From Nitrosopumilales archaeon (GTDB lineage Archaea > Thermoproteota > Nitrososphaeria > Nitrososphaerales > Nitrosopumilaceae), in NCBI GenBank assembly GCA_016838845.1, contig JAEHKV010000027.1, positions 1 to 32,677 of the forward strand: DNA of 32,677 bases, read 5' to 3'. Shown here piece after piece: positions 23,792 through 31,036 of this stretch (its first letter is position 1; each line of letters begins with the position of its first letter). A program made the position numbers and the translations under genes. The notes under the pieces are model-generated. The model ran no database searches, was not told the origin of the DNA, and was given only the letters and a program-made list of their open reading frames with translations.

Positions 23792-25003
23792 TTATGAGAC
23801 GCGACTCGATTCCTTCCTATATTCTATTTTCAACCATATGGGAGTAATAATGGTAGTAACAGCAACCATAATCACAATTGTGGAATAAACATCCGCAGTA
23901 AGTATTCCTGATGAAATTCCAACTCCTGCCACAATAAGTCCTACTTCACCTCTTGATATCATTCCTATTCCTACCCTCATGCCTTGGGCTTTGCTTTTTA
24001 GAAATAGCATTGCTGGAAGTCCACATCCAAATAGTTTAGTAACAACTGCAATTACTATGATTACTCCACTAAGCAGTAAGATTTCCATATTTACTACTCT
24101 GAAATCCACTTGAGCACCGACTATGGCAAAGAATAATGGTGCAAAAATTAATCCAATTTTTTCAACATAAGTTTCAAGTTTTTCAAAAACTTTGGTATGG
24201 GCTAGCGCCATTCCTACTGCAAAAGCGCCAACTATTGGAGAAAGACCAATAGAACCAGCTAAAGCTGCGGTGCCAAAGAATAATGCAGTTGCAATTCCCT
24301 CCACACTTCCCTTAGCCTGCCAAAATCTTGATGAAACCAGCCTTGGAATTGCTATTGCAGAAACTAATAGCATAGCACCAAAGAATCCCAACACCTGTAG
24401 GATGGTAATTGTAACTTCCATAACATCAATTTGTTCCACTCCGCCCTCTCCTGTTGCAAGAGAAGATACTACCGAAAGAACGGCTATTGCTAGGATATCA
24501 TCAACTATCGCTGCGCTAATAATCAATCTAGCTTCTGGAGTTTTTATTTTTCCAAACTCACTTAACACTTGAACTGAAATTGCTATACTGGTAGCCGTAA
24601 GCGCAGTTGCAATTAACATAGATTGTAATACATCAAAACCAAAGATCTGGAAAACCACAAGACCCGCAAAGAATGGAATAACCACTCCTAATGTTCCAAC
24701 TGTAAAAGCTGCCTTTCCGCCTTTAAGAAATTCTTGTGGTGTCATTTGAAGTCCTGCCATAAACAAGATTACGATGGCACCTATTTCTCCAAGAAATCTA
24801 ATTTCAGTACCAATTTGTAATAATGATTCCCCATTAAAGACTAGGAATGCACCCAGAGCAAAGGGTCCAATAATCATGCCAGCTAAAAGCTCTCCTAAAA
24901 CAATGGGAAGTTTTAATCTGAAAAAGAGCTCGGCCATTAATTTTGCAGCAAAAAGTAAAATCCCAATGCCAATAATGGCCTGAATAAAGCTTTCTTCTAC
25001 CAT
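23792..25003 (-). CDS. CPA2-family cation:proton antiporter (Kef/NapA type)
   Basis: A 403-aa polytopic protein with about 12-13 membrane helices. The ion-binding VDDILAIAVLSVV segment (about residue 165) is the double-aspartate motif of electrogenic CPA2 antiporters, and TALTATSIAISVQVLSEFGK precedes it. The C-terminal half has GLSPIVGAFAVGMALA and SRGEVGLIVAGVGIS. No TrkA-type cytoplasmic domain follows; the protein ends shortly after the last helix, so it is the membrane part only. It would exchange Na+ or K+ for H+ in the cytoplasmic membrane. It lies downstream of the roadblock-like and 30-aa membrane genes, and co-transcription with them is possible. Confidence 0.92.
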   Translation of the reverse strand: MVEESFIQAIIGIGILLFAAKLMAELFFRLKLPIVLGELLAGMIIGPFALGAFLVFNGESLLQIGTEIRFLGEIGAIVILFMAGLQMTPQEFLKGGKAAFTVGTLGVVIPFFAGLVVFQIFGFDVLQSMLIATALTATSIAISVQVLSEFGKIKTPEARLIISAAIVDDILAIAVLSVVSSLATGEGGVEQIDVMEVTITILQVLGFFGAMLLVSAIAIPRLVSSRFWQAKGSVEGIATALFFGTAALAGSIGLSPIVGAFAVGMALAHTKVFEKLETYVEKIGLIFAPLFFAIVGAQVDFRVVNMEILLLSGVIIVIAVVTKLFGCGLPAMLFLKSKAQGMRVGIGMISRGEVGLIVAGVGISSGILTADVYSTIVIMVAVTTIITPIWLKIEYRKESSRVS

Positions 25004-25050
25004 AAACCTTCAACTCACTGTGATTTTAGCGTCTAATCATCCCCGACATC

Positions 25051-25143
25051 CTAATTGAAAATAGATTTACTAAAAAATAGAAAATTTATACCGACAACAA
25101 GGCCGGCCCCAACGAGGATTATAATTATGGTGTTCTTCGTCAT
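25051..25143 (-). CDS. 30-aa single-helix membrane protein
   Basis: ORF with ATG 25143 and stop TAG at 25053-25051. It encodes one strongly hydrophobic helix (IIIILVGAGLVVGINFLFF, about 6-24) with Lys on both ends. The start lies 4 nt after the stop of the roadblock-like gene, so it would be translationally coupled, and the antiporter follows 47 bp later. Such mini-proteins can be subunits or regulators of membrane transporters. Size alone makes it tentative. Confidence 0.42.
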   Translation of the reverse strand: MTKNTIIIILVGAGLVVGINFLFFSKSIFN

Positions 25144-25147
25144 TTCT

Positions 25148-25519
25148 TCATTTGAAGATCTCTAAAGCTTTGTTTGCAATTTCCTCTGCGTCTGTATTGG
25201 GTTCCGCTGATATCACAAGAATCTTTTTGTTTAAGGGAATGGTTATCTTTACGACCTCACCTCTTTTTGCCGCAATATACTTGACAGGCCCTAAGACATC
25301 GTCAAGTTCTCGTCTCATAGAAACTTCCAAGACAAGTTGCATGAACAAAACACGTCTTTGCTCATCATTAGTGAGAGGTTTGACTCCATATCTGAATCCC
25401 CCAGTAACCAGCCGTCCCATCTGATTAATTACGCCTACAAACCTGATTCCTTGTGCATGTAGCATTTCTTTGCATGCATGTTCTAACGATTGTTTTTCCT
25501 CAGCAGTTACGAGAGACAT
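25148..25519 (-). CDS. Roadblock/profilin-like protein, thaumarchaeal DUF6659 type
   Basis: A 123-aa soluble protein with the pattern of the small thaumarchaeal family (DUF6659) that I recall as roadblock-like: IRFVGVINQMGRLVTGGFRYGVKPL, then EQRRVLFMQLVLEVSMRREL, then LGPVKYIAAKRGEVVKITIPL and a final strand-helix KKILVISAEPNTDAEEIA. The function of the family is unknown; roadblock folds often bind small GTPases or sensory complexes. The promoter region carries one of three shared 25-bp elements (25596-25620), next to TATTGATAAAAT. GGAG lies 17 nt before the ATG. Confidence 0.75.
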   Translation of the reverse strand: MSLVTAEEKQSLEHACKEMLHAQGIRFVGVINQMGRLVTGGFRYGVKPLTNDEQRRVLFMQLVLEVSMRRELDDVLGPVKYIAAKRGEVVKITIPLNKKILVISAEPNTDAEEIANKALEIFK

Positions 25520-25595
25520 TTTTTCAGTTTACTCCTATTGGTAATTTCCAACGATTTTTGCATGATTGTGTTTGGAGAAATTTATTGATAAAATA

Positions 25596-25620
25596 GTAGC
25601 AACACACTGTAGTACAATGT
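25596..25620 (-). promoter_or_regulatory. Shared 25-bp element, copy 1 (roadblock-like gene promoter)
   Basis: On the plus strand GTAGCAA followed by ACACTG-N5-CAATGT. It matches copy 2 at 20 of 25 bases and copy 3 (reverse orientation) at 21 of 25. Read in the gene's direction, the palindrome comes first and the TATA-like ATTTTATCAATAAATT (25578-25593) comes just after it. Transcription would start near 25561 and the ATG is at 25519. Confidence 0.65.
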
Positions 25621-25675
25621 ACTTTTGTAATGGGATAACTATGGCATCATATATGGCAAGAAACTGTTCTGGCCC

Positions 25676-26335
25676 CTACTCATAATCTATTTCTCTGTTG
25701 CCATATTTCATATAAAGAATAGCTGCCACCGCCACACCTAATGGAATCACAATTATTGCAACAAGAATCTCATACTGTATCTCGAATCTTCTTGCTGGCT
25801 GAACAACTATTTCATCCGTAGAGGTTACATCTGGATTTTCATAAACCATTGTAGTAAACGTTACTGTTCTTAAGGAAGGAGAATCAGCTGGTGCTCTAGC
25901 AGCGCTTTGAATTCCTGAGGTTCCTCCGCTTTGAATATTTTCAAATCTAATCTCTACCGGTCCAGGGAACTCAAAGATAAAATTTCGATAATCCCCACCA
26001 ATGCTAGTCAAACCTTCATCACGAAATATTTCATCACCATTTTGAATCAGTATTAGATCATACTTCATTTTGTCTAAATTTGTATTAGTAGCTGGGTCAT
26101 AGGTTTGATAAATGAATGTAACCTTCTCGTTTGTTTTGATAACATTTGGTTCCCATGTCATATCAATCTCAATTATCCCATCAGCAGTATATTCAATCAC
26201 AGGAAATTTTTCTATTTTATTTCCCAAGGAATCATGAGGATAATCTGGAATTGAAACAGTTTGTTCTTTTGCAATTGTAGTTTGAAATGTAAGCAAAAGA
26301 AAATAGATACAGAAAATAAAAAACAAAGATTTCAT
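25676..26335 (-). CDS. Secreted cell-surface protein with C-terminal membrane anchor
   Basis: A 219-aa protein with signal peptide (about 1-22, hydrophobic FFIFCIYFLLLTFQ then TIA-K), an extracytoplasmic beta-rich domain (23-185) and a C-terminal helix (about 188-208, ILVAIIVIPLGVAVAAILY) with a short charged tail. This is the layout of many thaumarchaeal surface proteins whose C-terminal anchors resemble PEFG-type sequences, though no PEFG motif is present. The ligand is unknown. It lies 35 bp downstream of the CBS-like gene on the same strand, so they are probably one operon driven by the shared element at 27252. Confidence 0.72.
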   Translation of the reverse strand: MKSLFFIFCIYFLLLTFQTTIAKEQTVSIPDYPHDSLGNKIEKFPVIEYTADGIIEIDMTWEPNVIKTNEKVTFIYQTYDPATNTNLDKMKYDLILIQNGDEIFRDEGLTSIGGDYRNFIFEFPGPVEIRFENIQSGGTSGIQSAARAPADSPSLRTVTFTTMVYENPDVTSTDEIVVQPARRFEIQYEILVAIIVIPLGVAVAAILYMKYGNREIDYE

Positions 26336-26370
26336 GATGGAGTTTTCTCAATGACAACTTAAAAAATCAT

Positions 26371-27135
26371 TCACCGTAGAAGAAGAGCTATATCCCAAGG
26401 TGAAATGATCCGATCCTGGGTCATGACATAGGGGGTGTCCATACCAAGCATCCTTTTAGCTAATTCTGGAATTGGCAGATCTTCAGATATCTTTTCAAGC
26501 TTTTTCAGAGGGAATGTACCAGCTTTGATTTCCAAAAAGTTTGATACACCATCCAAGTAATTTAATTTAAAAGCAATTTTTTCAAGGATCAATCTATCAC
26601 TTATGAAAGACGAGTAATCCTCCAAAACCAGTCTTCGAGTTTGCGTGTGAAACATGGATGTTAAAACATAATCCATTGTATCCTCTTGTGTGAATGTGAT
26701 GATGTTCTTTTTGGGTATTTCACTTGCCTTCATATCAGTTTTTGATAATGCAGATACCTCAAGTAACGTTCGTACCGAAATGGCCGAATACCATCCCTTA
26801 TCATGAGGGATTACTGCAAACCCAGTCCTTTGATGCTGCATCATTGATATCAAATCTGATAAGGTGGTTTGCAGTGTCACTATATTACTAAAACCCCCCA
26901 TAACTTCACCTGCGGTGATTTGGTTAAAAAATTCAAAAGTTGGATTTTTGAGTAGTCCAAGAAGCGTTTCTTTTACTCCTAAAATTCCTATTGGTTTGTC
27001 GTCTTGAATTATTATAATATTGTCGATAAAAGATTCCAGATGGCTGCACAACATTGACGTCATTACCCACATCTTTTCAGTTGGTGGTGCTGCAACAGCT
27101 GGTGTAGACACCAATGATTGTGGGAGATCTTTCAA
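26371..27135 (-). CDS. CBS-domain-like protein
   Basis: A 254-aa protein that reads as two or more CBS-like units: a first around 1-60 (IDNIIIIQDDKPIGILGVKETLLGLL), a second around 65-125 (AGEVMGGFSNIVTLQTTLSDLISMM...GFAVIPHD) and a third-fourth pair around 135-250 (KNIITFTQEDTMDYVLTSMFHTQTRRLVLE). CBS domains sense adenine nucleotides. The first canonical start is TTG at 27135, yet the frame stays open for about 29 more codons upstream (sequence like GPESQARTRNKKIQAG), which look coding. No ATG, GTG or TTG lies in that stretch. The promoter element at 27252-27276 would give a transcript beginning near 27219, matching the longer form. Confidence 0.7.
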   Translation of the reverse strand: MKDLPQSLVSTPAVAAPPTEKMWVMTSMLCSHLESFIDNIIIIQDDKPIGILGVKETLLGLLKNPTFEFFNQITAGEVMGGFSNIVTLQTTLSDLISMMQHQRTGFAVIPHDKGWYSAISVRTLLEVSALSKTDMKASEIPKKNIITFTQEDTMDYVLTSMFHTQTRRLVLEDYSSFISDRLILEKIAFKLNYLDGVSNFLEIKAGTFPLKKLEKISEDLPIPELAKRMLGMDTPYVMTQDRIISPWDIALLLR

Positions 27136-27251
27136 AGAATATTTTGAAATAGGAGCCCCTGCTTGAATTTTCTTATTACGAGTTCTAGCCTGTGATTCTG
27201 GTCCTAATATTATTCCCGTGTTTATATTTCTGCAAAGCTATTGAAATAATG

Positions 27252-27276
27252 GTAGCAATACATTGTGTTGCAATGT
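27252..27276 (-). promoter_or_regulatory. Shared 25-bp element, copy 2 (CBS-like gene promoter)
   Basis: On the plus strand GTAGCAAT followed by ACATTG-N5-CAATGT, a perfect 6-bp inverted pair at 27260-27276. The adjacent TATTGAAATAAT (27240-27251) is the TATA region in the gene's direction. The layout matches copies 1 and 3. It is divergent to the RHH gene at 27353, whose own TATA is near 27328. Confidence 0.65.
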
Positions 27277-27352
27277 AAAGTGAAATTAGTGAGGACCTTG
27301 TATTTTTGCATGTTTTTTTACAGAGATTTATTAGTTGTATTAGCCTAGACTT

Positions 27353-27910
27353 ATGATAATGACACAAAAAAATTACGATGACACCATACAAAAGAAAACT
27401 CAAACAATTACATTTCGACTTTCCTCATCAATCATAGAAGATTTAAAAGAAGACGCAGAAATTGAAAAAATCAATCTTAATCAACTTATTTCAAAAATAT
27501 TATCCTATCACGTTCTATGGGAGAAATATGAAAGAAAGGTAGGCTTATTGCCCATGACAAAACCGTTTGTTAAAGATGCGGTAAACAGACTTGATGAAGA
27601 AGAAATAATACACCTTGCACAAAGAATTGAGAAAGATACCTCTAAAGACATTTTTAATTCAATAAAGATTGACTATACTGTAGAGGATTTTATAGAAATT
27701 TTGCGAGCGTGGCTAAATGTTGTCTGGATGCAACATTATATAAAAAAAGGAAAAAATTGTTATCATTTTAGAATCCAACACGACCTTGGAAAAAAATGGT
27801 CATTATATATCAAAACTTTGGTAGTGGGCCTTTTTGAGGATATATTAAATAAAAAATTAGAAGCAAAAACTACAAAAAATACAATATCATTTGTTTTTCC
27901 ACGAGAATAG
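27353..27910 (+). CDS. RHH-domain protein with C-terminal domain of unknown function
   Basis: A 185-aa protein. Residues about 17-55 form an RHH domain: strand TQTITFRL, helix SSSIIEDLKEDAEIEK, helix INLNQLISKILSYHV. The C-terminal part (70-185) is helix- and strand-mixed, with VGLLPMTKPFVKDAVNRLDEE and a terminal KNTISFVFPRE. It has one Cys (KKGKNCYHF) and no recognised ligand site. This is a regulator with a sensory or oligomerisation domain. The ATG at 27353 (or 27359) is 26 bp from GATTTATTAG, supporting a leaderless transcript. It is divergent to the CBS-like gene and may bind the shared element between them, which is a guess. Confidence 0.72.
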   Translation: MIMTQKNYDDTIQKKTQTITFRLSSSIIEDLKEDAEIEKINLNQLISKILSYHVLWEKYERKVGLLPMTKPFVKDAVNRLDEEEIIHLAQRIEKDTSKDIFNSIKIDYTVEDFIEILRAWLNVVWMQHYIKKGKNCYHFRIQHDLGKKWSLYIKTLVVGLFEDILNKKLEAKTTKNTISFVFPRE

Positions 27911-27990
27911 ATTTCCATAATTTCAAACCAATTTTCTTATTTTATTATACGACATGACTCAAATTTTCTAGTTACGAAATTAGAAGGATA

Positions 27991-28015
27991 ACATTGTGTT
28001 ACATTGTGTTGCTGC
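27991..28015 (+). promoter_or_regulatory. Shared 25-bp element, copy 3 (RHH/TFB promoter)
   Basis: Reverse-strand copy of the element; on the plus strand it begins with ACATTGTGTT twice in tandem (27991-28010). Its reverse complement matches copy 1 at 21 of 25 bases. The TATA-like GATATATCTATAAT (28017-28030) follows, so the order operator-TATA-gene is the same as in the other two copies. Transcription would start at about 28049. Confidence 0.65.
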
Positions 28016-28048
28016 TGATATATCTATAATGTGGAAAATATAAAAAAC

Positions 28049-28231
28049 ATGGTGAAGACTAAATCTCTTCATTTAAGATTACCTAGATATTTGTATCAAC
28101 AAATTGAAGTTAGATCTAACATAGTGGGTTGCTCAAATGAGGATTTTGTAAAAAAAGCACTTGAGCTTGCAATAAATGGTTACAGCGAATTTGATTTTAA
28201 AGATAAACCAGTTGACAAAGAAATTGAATAA
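28049..28231 (+). CDS. Small RHH protein upstream of TFB
   Basis: A 60-aa protein with an RHH domain: strand TKSLHLRL, helix PRYLYQQIEVRSNI, helix CSNEDFVKKALELAINGY, then an acidic tail. The ATG at 28049 is chosen over GTG 28031 because the TATA-like run is centred near 28023, exactly 26 bp upstream. It probably forms an operon with the TFB gene 67 bp downstream. Its own promoter carries the shared 25-bp element, which makes this the best candidate for the element's binding protein. Confidence 0.72.
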   Translation: MVKTKSLHLRLPRYLYQQIEVRSNIVGCSNEDFVKKALELAINGYSEFDFKDKPVDKEIE

Positions 28232-28298
28232 CCGTTCTAATTTGAATAAGAATTTGAATCTTGGTGCGAATCGAAAAAAAATTACTAGCTATTTTTTG

Positions 28299-29186
28299 AT
28301 GGAAAAAGGATGTTGCCCAAAATGTAACAAAAAGGAGGTGATATCTGATGCCGAAGCAGGTGAAATGATTTGTGGATCTTGTGGTTTAGTACTATCTGAC
28401 CGAATAGAAGAATCTGGACCTGAACGGCGTTCTTTTTTTGATAAGCCAGATAGAATGAGAACAGGATCTCGTACGTCTCTTGCTATTCATGACATGGGCT
28501 TGGCAACTATTATCGGCCCACTAAACAAAGATGTTTCAGGAAAACCTCTTTCGCCTGATATGACAAACACGATCAGACGGATAAGAAAATGGGATAATCA
28601 AAGTCGTCACGGTGGGAGAACTGAAAGAAACTTGCAACAAGCATTTACATATCTTAACACCATGAAAGACAAGCTTGCCATATCTAATGCGGTAATAGAA
28701 AAAGCTGCTTATCTTTATAGAAAAGTTTTGGAAAAAAACCTGCTAATAGGAAGATCAATATCAGCGTTTATGGCAGCTGCATTATATGCAGCGTGCCGTG
28801 AGGCCGAAACCCCAAAAACCCGTAAGGAAATAGCCAAAGCAGCTAATGTTCCAAATAGACTTGTTGGAGTTTGCTACAGAATATTAGTCAAGGAATTAGA
28901 TTTGAAGATACCAGTAGTAGATCCAGTATATTGTATTGCTAGAATTTCCAGCAAAATAGGAATCTCTGAAAAAACAAAACGTTGTTCCATAGAAATTCTT
29001 AGGAAATCTGAAGAAAATAACATCTCAGGAGGTAAAGATCCAATGGCGCTGGCAGCTTCGGCTCTGTATCTTAGTTGTGTCAAAATGAATGAGAATCATT
29101 CTCAGGCCAAATTAGCCGAGGCCGCTGACCTTACAACAGTAACAATAAGAAACAGATGCAAGGACTTAGAAATATTGAAAATCTAG
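28299..29186 (+). CDS. tfb: Transcription initiation factor IIB (TFB)
   Basis: Recruits RNA polymerase to TATA/TBP promoters. A 295-aa protein with zinc ribbon (CPKC near residue 6 and CGSC near 25), B-reader/linker (RRSFFDKPDRMRTGSRTSLAIHD) and two cyclin folds (about 100-190 and 195-290), each with its A-A-x-L-Y motif (AAALYAACR, AASALYLSC). The frame is open upstream to 28176, but family proteins begin just before the zinc ribbon, so ATG 28299 is preferred. Nitrososphaerota usually carry several TFBs; this one sits under a promoter with the shared operator, so it may be a condition-specific factor. Confidence 0.93.
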   Translation: MEKGCCPKCNKKEVISDAEAGEMICGSCGLVLSDRIEESGPERRSFFDKPDRMRTGSRTSLAIHDMGLATIIGPLNKDVSGKPLSPDMTNTIRRIRKWDNQSRHGGRTERNLQQAFTYLNTMKDKLAISNAVIEKAAYLYRKVLEKNLLIGRSISAFMAAALYAACREAETPKTRKEIAKAANVPNRLVGVCYRILVKELDLKIPVVDPVYCIARISSKIGISEKTKRCSIEILRKSEENNISGGKDPMALAASALYLSCVKMNENHSQAKLAEAADLTTVTIRNRCKDLEILKI

Positions 29187-29208
29187 CTGACCTTGGAATT
29201 ATAAAATC

Positions 29209-29325
29209 ATGAACATTAAACTCTTTGTTAAGGAAAACAAGGGTATTAGCATTCTCATAATAGCGGTATCTTCTCTTGTGATAATAAAATTATTTCTTAT
29301 CGACTCATTTCTTTTTGGTAGGTAA
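29209..29325 (+). CDS. 38-aa single-helix membrane protein
   Basis: ORF with ATG 29209 and TAA 29323-29325. Charged N-terminus (MNIKLFVKENKG), one hydrophobic helix (about 13-32, ISILIIAVSSLVIIKLFLI) and a short end. It starts 22 bp after the TFB stop on the same strand. There is no family and no clear promoter of its own. Supported by composition and placement only. Confidence 0.4.
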   Translation: MNIKLFVKENKGISILIIAVSSLVIIKLFLIDSFLFGR

Positions 29326-29359
29326 AATGTGCCCATATCTAAAAACAGTTTTTTAGAAA

Positions 29360-29596
29360 ATGGCGATGGCATTTGTGTTAATCAACTGTGATTTAGGGGC
29401 AGAGGAATTCGTTATTTCAGAACTTAAAGAAATCGAAACTGTAAAGGAGGTTAGGGGAGTTCTTGGTACCTACGATATTCTAGTCAAACTAGAAGATGAG
29501 TCGTTAGATGAAATAAGCAAAACAATAACTTTGAAAATTCGTAAGTTGGACAAAATTCGTTTTACAATGACTTTGAATATCATCAAAGGTCAGTAA
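29360..29596 (+). CDS. Stand-alone Lrp/AsnC effector (RAM) domain protein
   Basis: A 78-aa ferredoxin-like domain, the amino-acid-binding RAM domain of Lrp/AsnC regulators without the helix-turn-helix. It has MAFVLINCDLGAEEFVISELKEI, the loop VRGVLGTYDILVKLE and the terminal RFTMTLNII. Such single domains form rings and may sense amino acids or modulate full-length Lrp proteins. The ATG at 29360 has a TATA-like CATATCTAA about 26 bp upstream. It precedes the small Cys-rich ORF by 10 bp. Confidence 0.88.
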   Translation: MAMAFVLINCDLGAEEFVISELKEIETVKEVRGVLGTYDILVKLEDESLDEISKTITLKIRKLDKIRFTMTLNIIKGQ

Positions 29597-29606
29597 CAAA
29601 AGAGAC

Positions 29607-29717
29607 TTGCAACAAAAGAAATGTCCATGCAAATGTGGCTGCACTAAAACAATATCGAATGTATATTATGATATTTGCATTCACTGTACACTTGGAACAC
29701 ATAAAAAACCTCAATAA
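29607..29717 (+). CDS. 36-aa cysteine-rich zinc-binding protein
   Basis: ORF from TTG 29607 to TAA 29717. The sequence has KKCPCKCGC near the start and ICIHC later (C6, C8, C10, C12, C24, C27 plus H26 and H32), so a small zinc or metal-binding knuckle is likely. It sits tightly after the RAM-domain gene and 11 bp before the carbonic-anhydrase-like gene. Codon pattern and Cys spacing support it; size and TTG start keep confidence moderate. Confidence 0.5.
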   Translation: MQQKKCPCKCGCTKTISNVYYDICIHCTLGTHKKPQ

Positions 29718-29728
29718 AATGAATTGTG

Positions 29729-30112
29729 ATGGCAGATGGTAAATTCGGTACTGCGATAAATTGCATAGATGGAAGAACTCAAAATCCTGTATCGCAATGG
29801 ATTAAAGAAAATTATTCTGTAGATTATGTTGATACAGTAACGGAGCCTGGTCCTGATAAAGTATTGTTGGAGGTAAATATTGAAAAAATAGAGCAGATAA
29901 AATCAAAGCTTCTCATTTCCATTAAAGCTCATAATTCCTCATTGATCGTTATTGCTGGGCATCATGACTGTGCAGGAAATCCTGTCTTAAAAGAAGAACA
30001 TCTAACACAAATAAAAAAATCAATTAACATGATAAAATCTTGGAATTTTCCAGTTAAAGTTGTTGGAGTGTGGGTTAACGACCAATGGAAAGTTGAGCAA
30101 ATTCAAGAGTAG
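29729..30112 (+). CDS. Minimal beta-carbonic-anhydrase-like protein
   Basis: A 127-aa protein with the metal and catalytic signature of beta-carbonic anhydrases: INCIDGR (C, D, R in CxDxR) and GHHDCAGNP (HxxC). It is far shorter than normal beta-CA (about 200 aa), and I associate it with a prokaryotic putative carbonic anhydrase group (Pro_CA_2 type). It should bind zinc; CO2/bicarbonate interconversion is inferred and would suit an autotroph that fixes bicarbonate. ATG 29729 is favoured over GTG 29726 because ACACATAAAAAA is centred 26 bp upstream. Confidence 0.68.
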   Translation: MADGKFGTAINCIDGRTQNPVSQWIKENYSVDYVDTVTEPGPDKVLLEVNIEKIEQIKSKLLISIKAHNSSLIVIAGHHDCAGNPVLKEEHLTQIKKSINMIKSWNFPVKVVGVWVNDQWKVEQIQE

Positions 30113-30450
30113 ATAAATTTTCATGGTTTAATACAGATAACTTTTACCGATTTATCCAAATTATCACCAAATCTTTTTTTAAATTAACATTTGATATGAA
30201 CTGTTAACCGAACTCGTAAAGTGTGGTTATTCCTTGTAAAAGAAAAAATGATCTGTTTCCATTTTCTCAAATATAATAATAAGAATTAAGAACCAGATGA
30301 TTGATTCAATGTCTATTTCGTTGAATTATTTTGAAAAGAATGCTATTTGATTATAGTTCGTATCAAATAATAACTAAGCTGAAAATCAAGGCGAATATAG
30401 AGTATGATTTCTGCCAAAGAATTATCTGCAAGAATCTGTCTTCACAAGAT
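30113..30450. other. Long intergenic region with repeat copies
   Basis: About 340 bp without a convincing gene. An open frame continuous with the downstream DUF5667 gene extends back to 30331, but that part lacks the family pattern and a signal peptide lies later. It contains the repeat AAATTAACATTTGATATGAAC (30181-30201) and a reversed ATTCTTA-type copy at 30280-30294. No RNA gene or clear terminator was seen. Confidence 0.6.
30181..30207 (+). repeat. Dispersed repeat AAATTAACATTTGATA, copy 1
   Basis: A 27-bp stretch starting AAATTAACATTTGATATGAA; 24 of 27 bases match a second copy at 31037-31063, so the two flank the DUF5667 gene as direct repeats. A degenerate third copy with one inserted base lies at 31523-31540. 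Confidence 0.55.
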
Positions 30451-30984
30451 ATGAGACAAAATAGGTATGTGTTAGGAACAATTCTAACTTTGGCAGTAAT
30501 GCTCTCCATAACACCAAGTGTATCAGCACAGAACATACCTGACCTACTTGATGCAGGAACTACCCCCGATTCGTTTGCTTATGGATTCAAACGACTCTTT
30601 GAGGCATTGGATCTTGCATTTACTTTCAATGAAAATGATAAGGTAGTAAAACACATCAAATTTGCTGAGCTCAGATTTAGTGAAGCCATATCAGTAGTCC
30701 TAAAAGGAATGCCAGAATTTGTAGATGGCTTGACAAGAGATTATGACAAACAGATTTCAGATGCCAACAAAATTGCTGGCTTGGCAGAAAATGCAAATGA
30801 CAGGGAAACATTATCTGAGCTAGTTGTAGTGATTACTTCTAAACATCTGGAAGTTTTGGACAAAATTAAAGATATAGTACCTGAACAAGCAAAGGAAAAA
30901 ATCTCATCACTTAAAGAAATAGCAATCAAAGGTAGCACAGAAGCCCTCAAAAACCTAGCCCAAGAGAACCCCAAAAACCTCTAA
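30451..30984 (+). CDS. DUF5667-domain secreted protein
   Basis: A 177-aa protein with signal peptide (about 1-26, ILTLAVMLSITPSVSA then QN). The mature part starts with the DUF5667 pattern TTPDSFAYGFKRLFEALDLAFTF and continues HIKFAELRFSEA, an all-helical domain (about 33-170) found in surface or secreted archaeal and bacterial proteins of unknown role. I chose ATG 30451, because the longer frame from 30331 would place 40 non-family residues before the signal peptide. It is flanked by the AAATTAACATTTGATA repeats at 30181 and 31037. Confidence 0.75.
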   Translation: MRQNRYVLGTILTLAVMLSITPSVSAQNIPDLLDAGTTPDSFAYGFKRLFEALDLAFTFNENDKVVKHIKFAELRFSEAISVVLKGMPEFVDGLTRDYDKQISDANKIAGLAENANDRETLSELVVVITSKHLEVLDKIKDIVPEQAKEKISSLKEIAIKGSTEALKNLAQENPKNL

Positions 30985-31036
30985 ATTATAACTTTTCAAT
31001 TAGCTATTTAATGAATCTTAATCCTAAAAATTCTTA

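Noticed and set aside
27185-27403. 72-aa minus-strand ORF
   Set aside because: It crosses the promoter regions of the divergent RHH and CBS-like genes and the shared 25-bp element, and its sequence has no coding pattern or start signal.
27991-28010. Tandem repeat ACATTGTGTT x2 as a CRISPR-like or satellite repeat
   Set aside because: Two units only, and fully explained as part of the shared 25-bp promoter element.
28176-28298. N-terminal extension of the TFB frame
   Set aside because: It overlaps the RHH gene, is Asn/Lys-rich and has no counterpart in TFB proteins, which begin at the zinc ribbon.
30331-30450. Longer N-terminus for the DUF5667 protein
   Set aside because: A clear signal peptide begins at residue 43 of that frame; a 40-residue pre-extension would not fit secretion.
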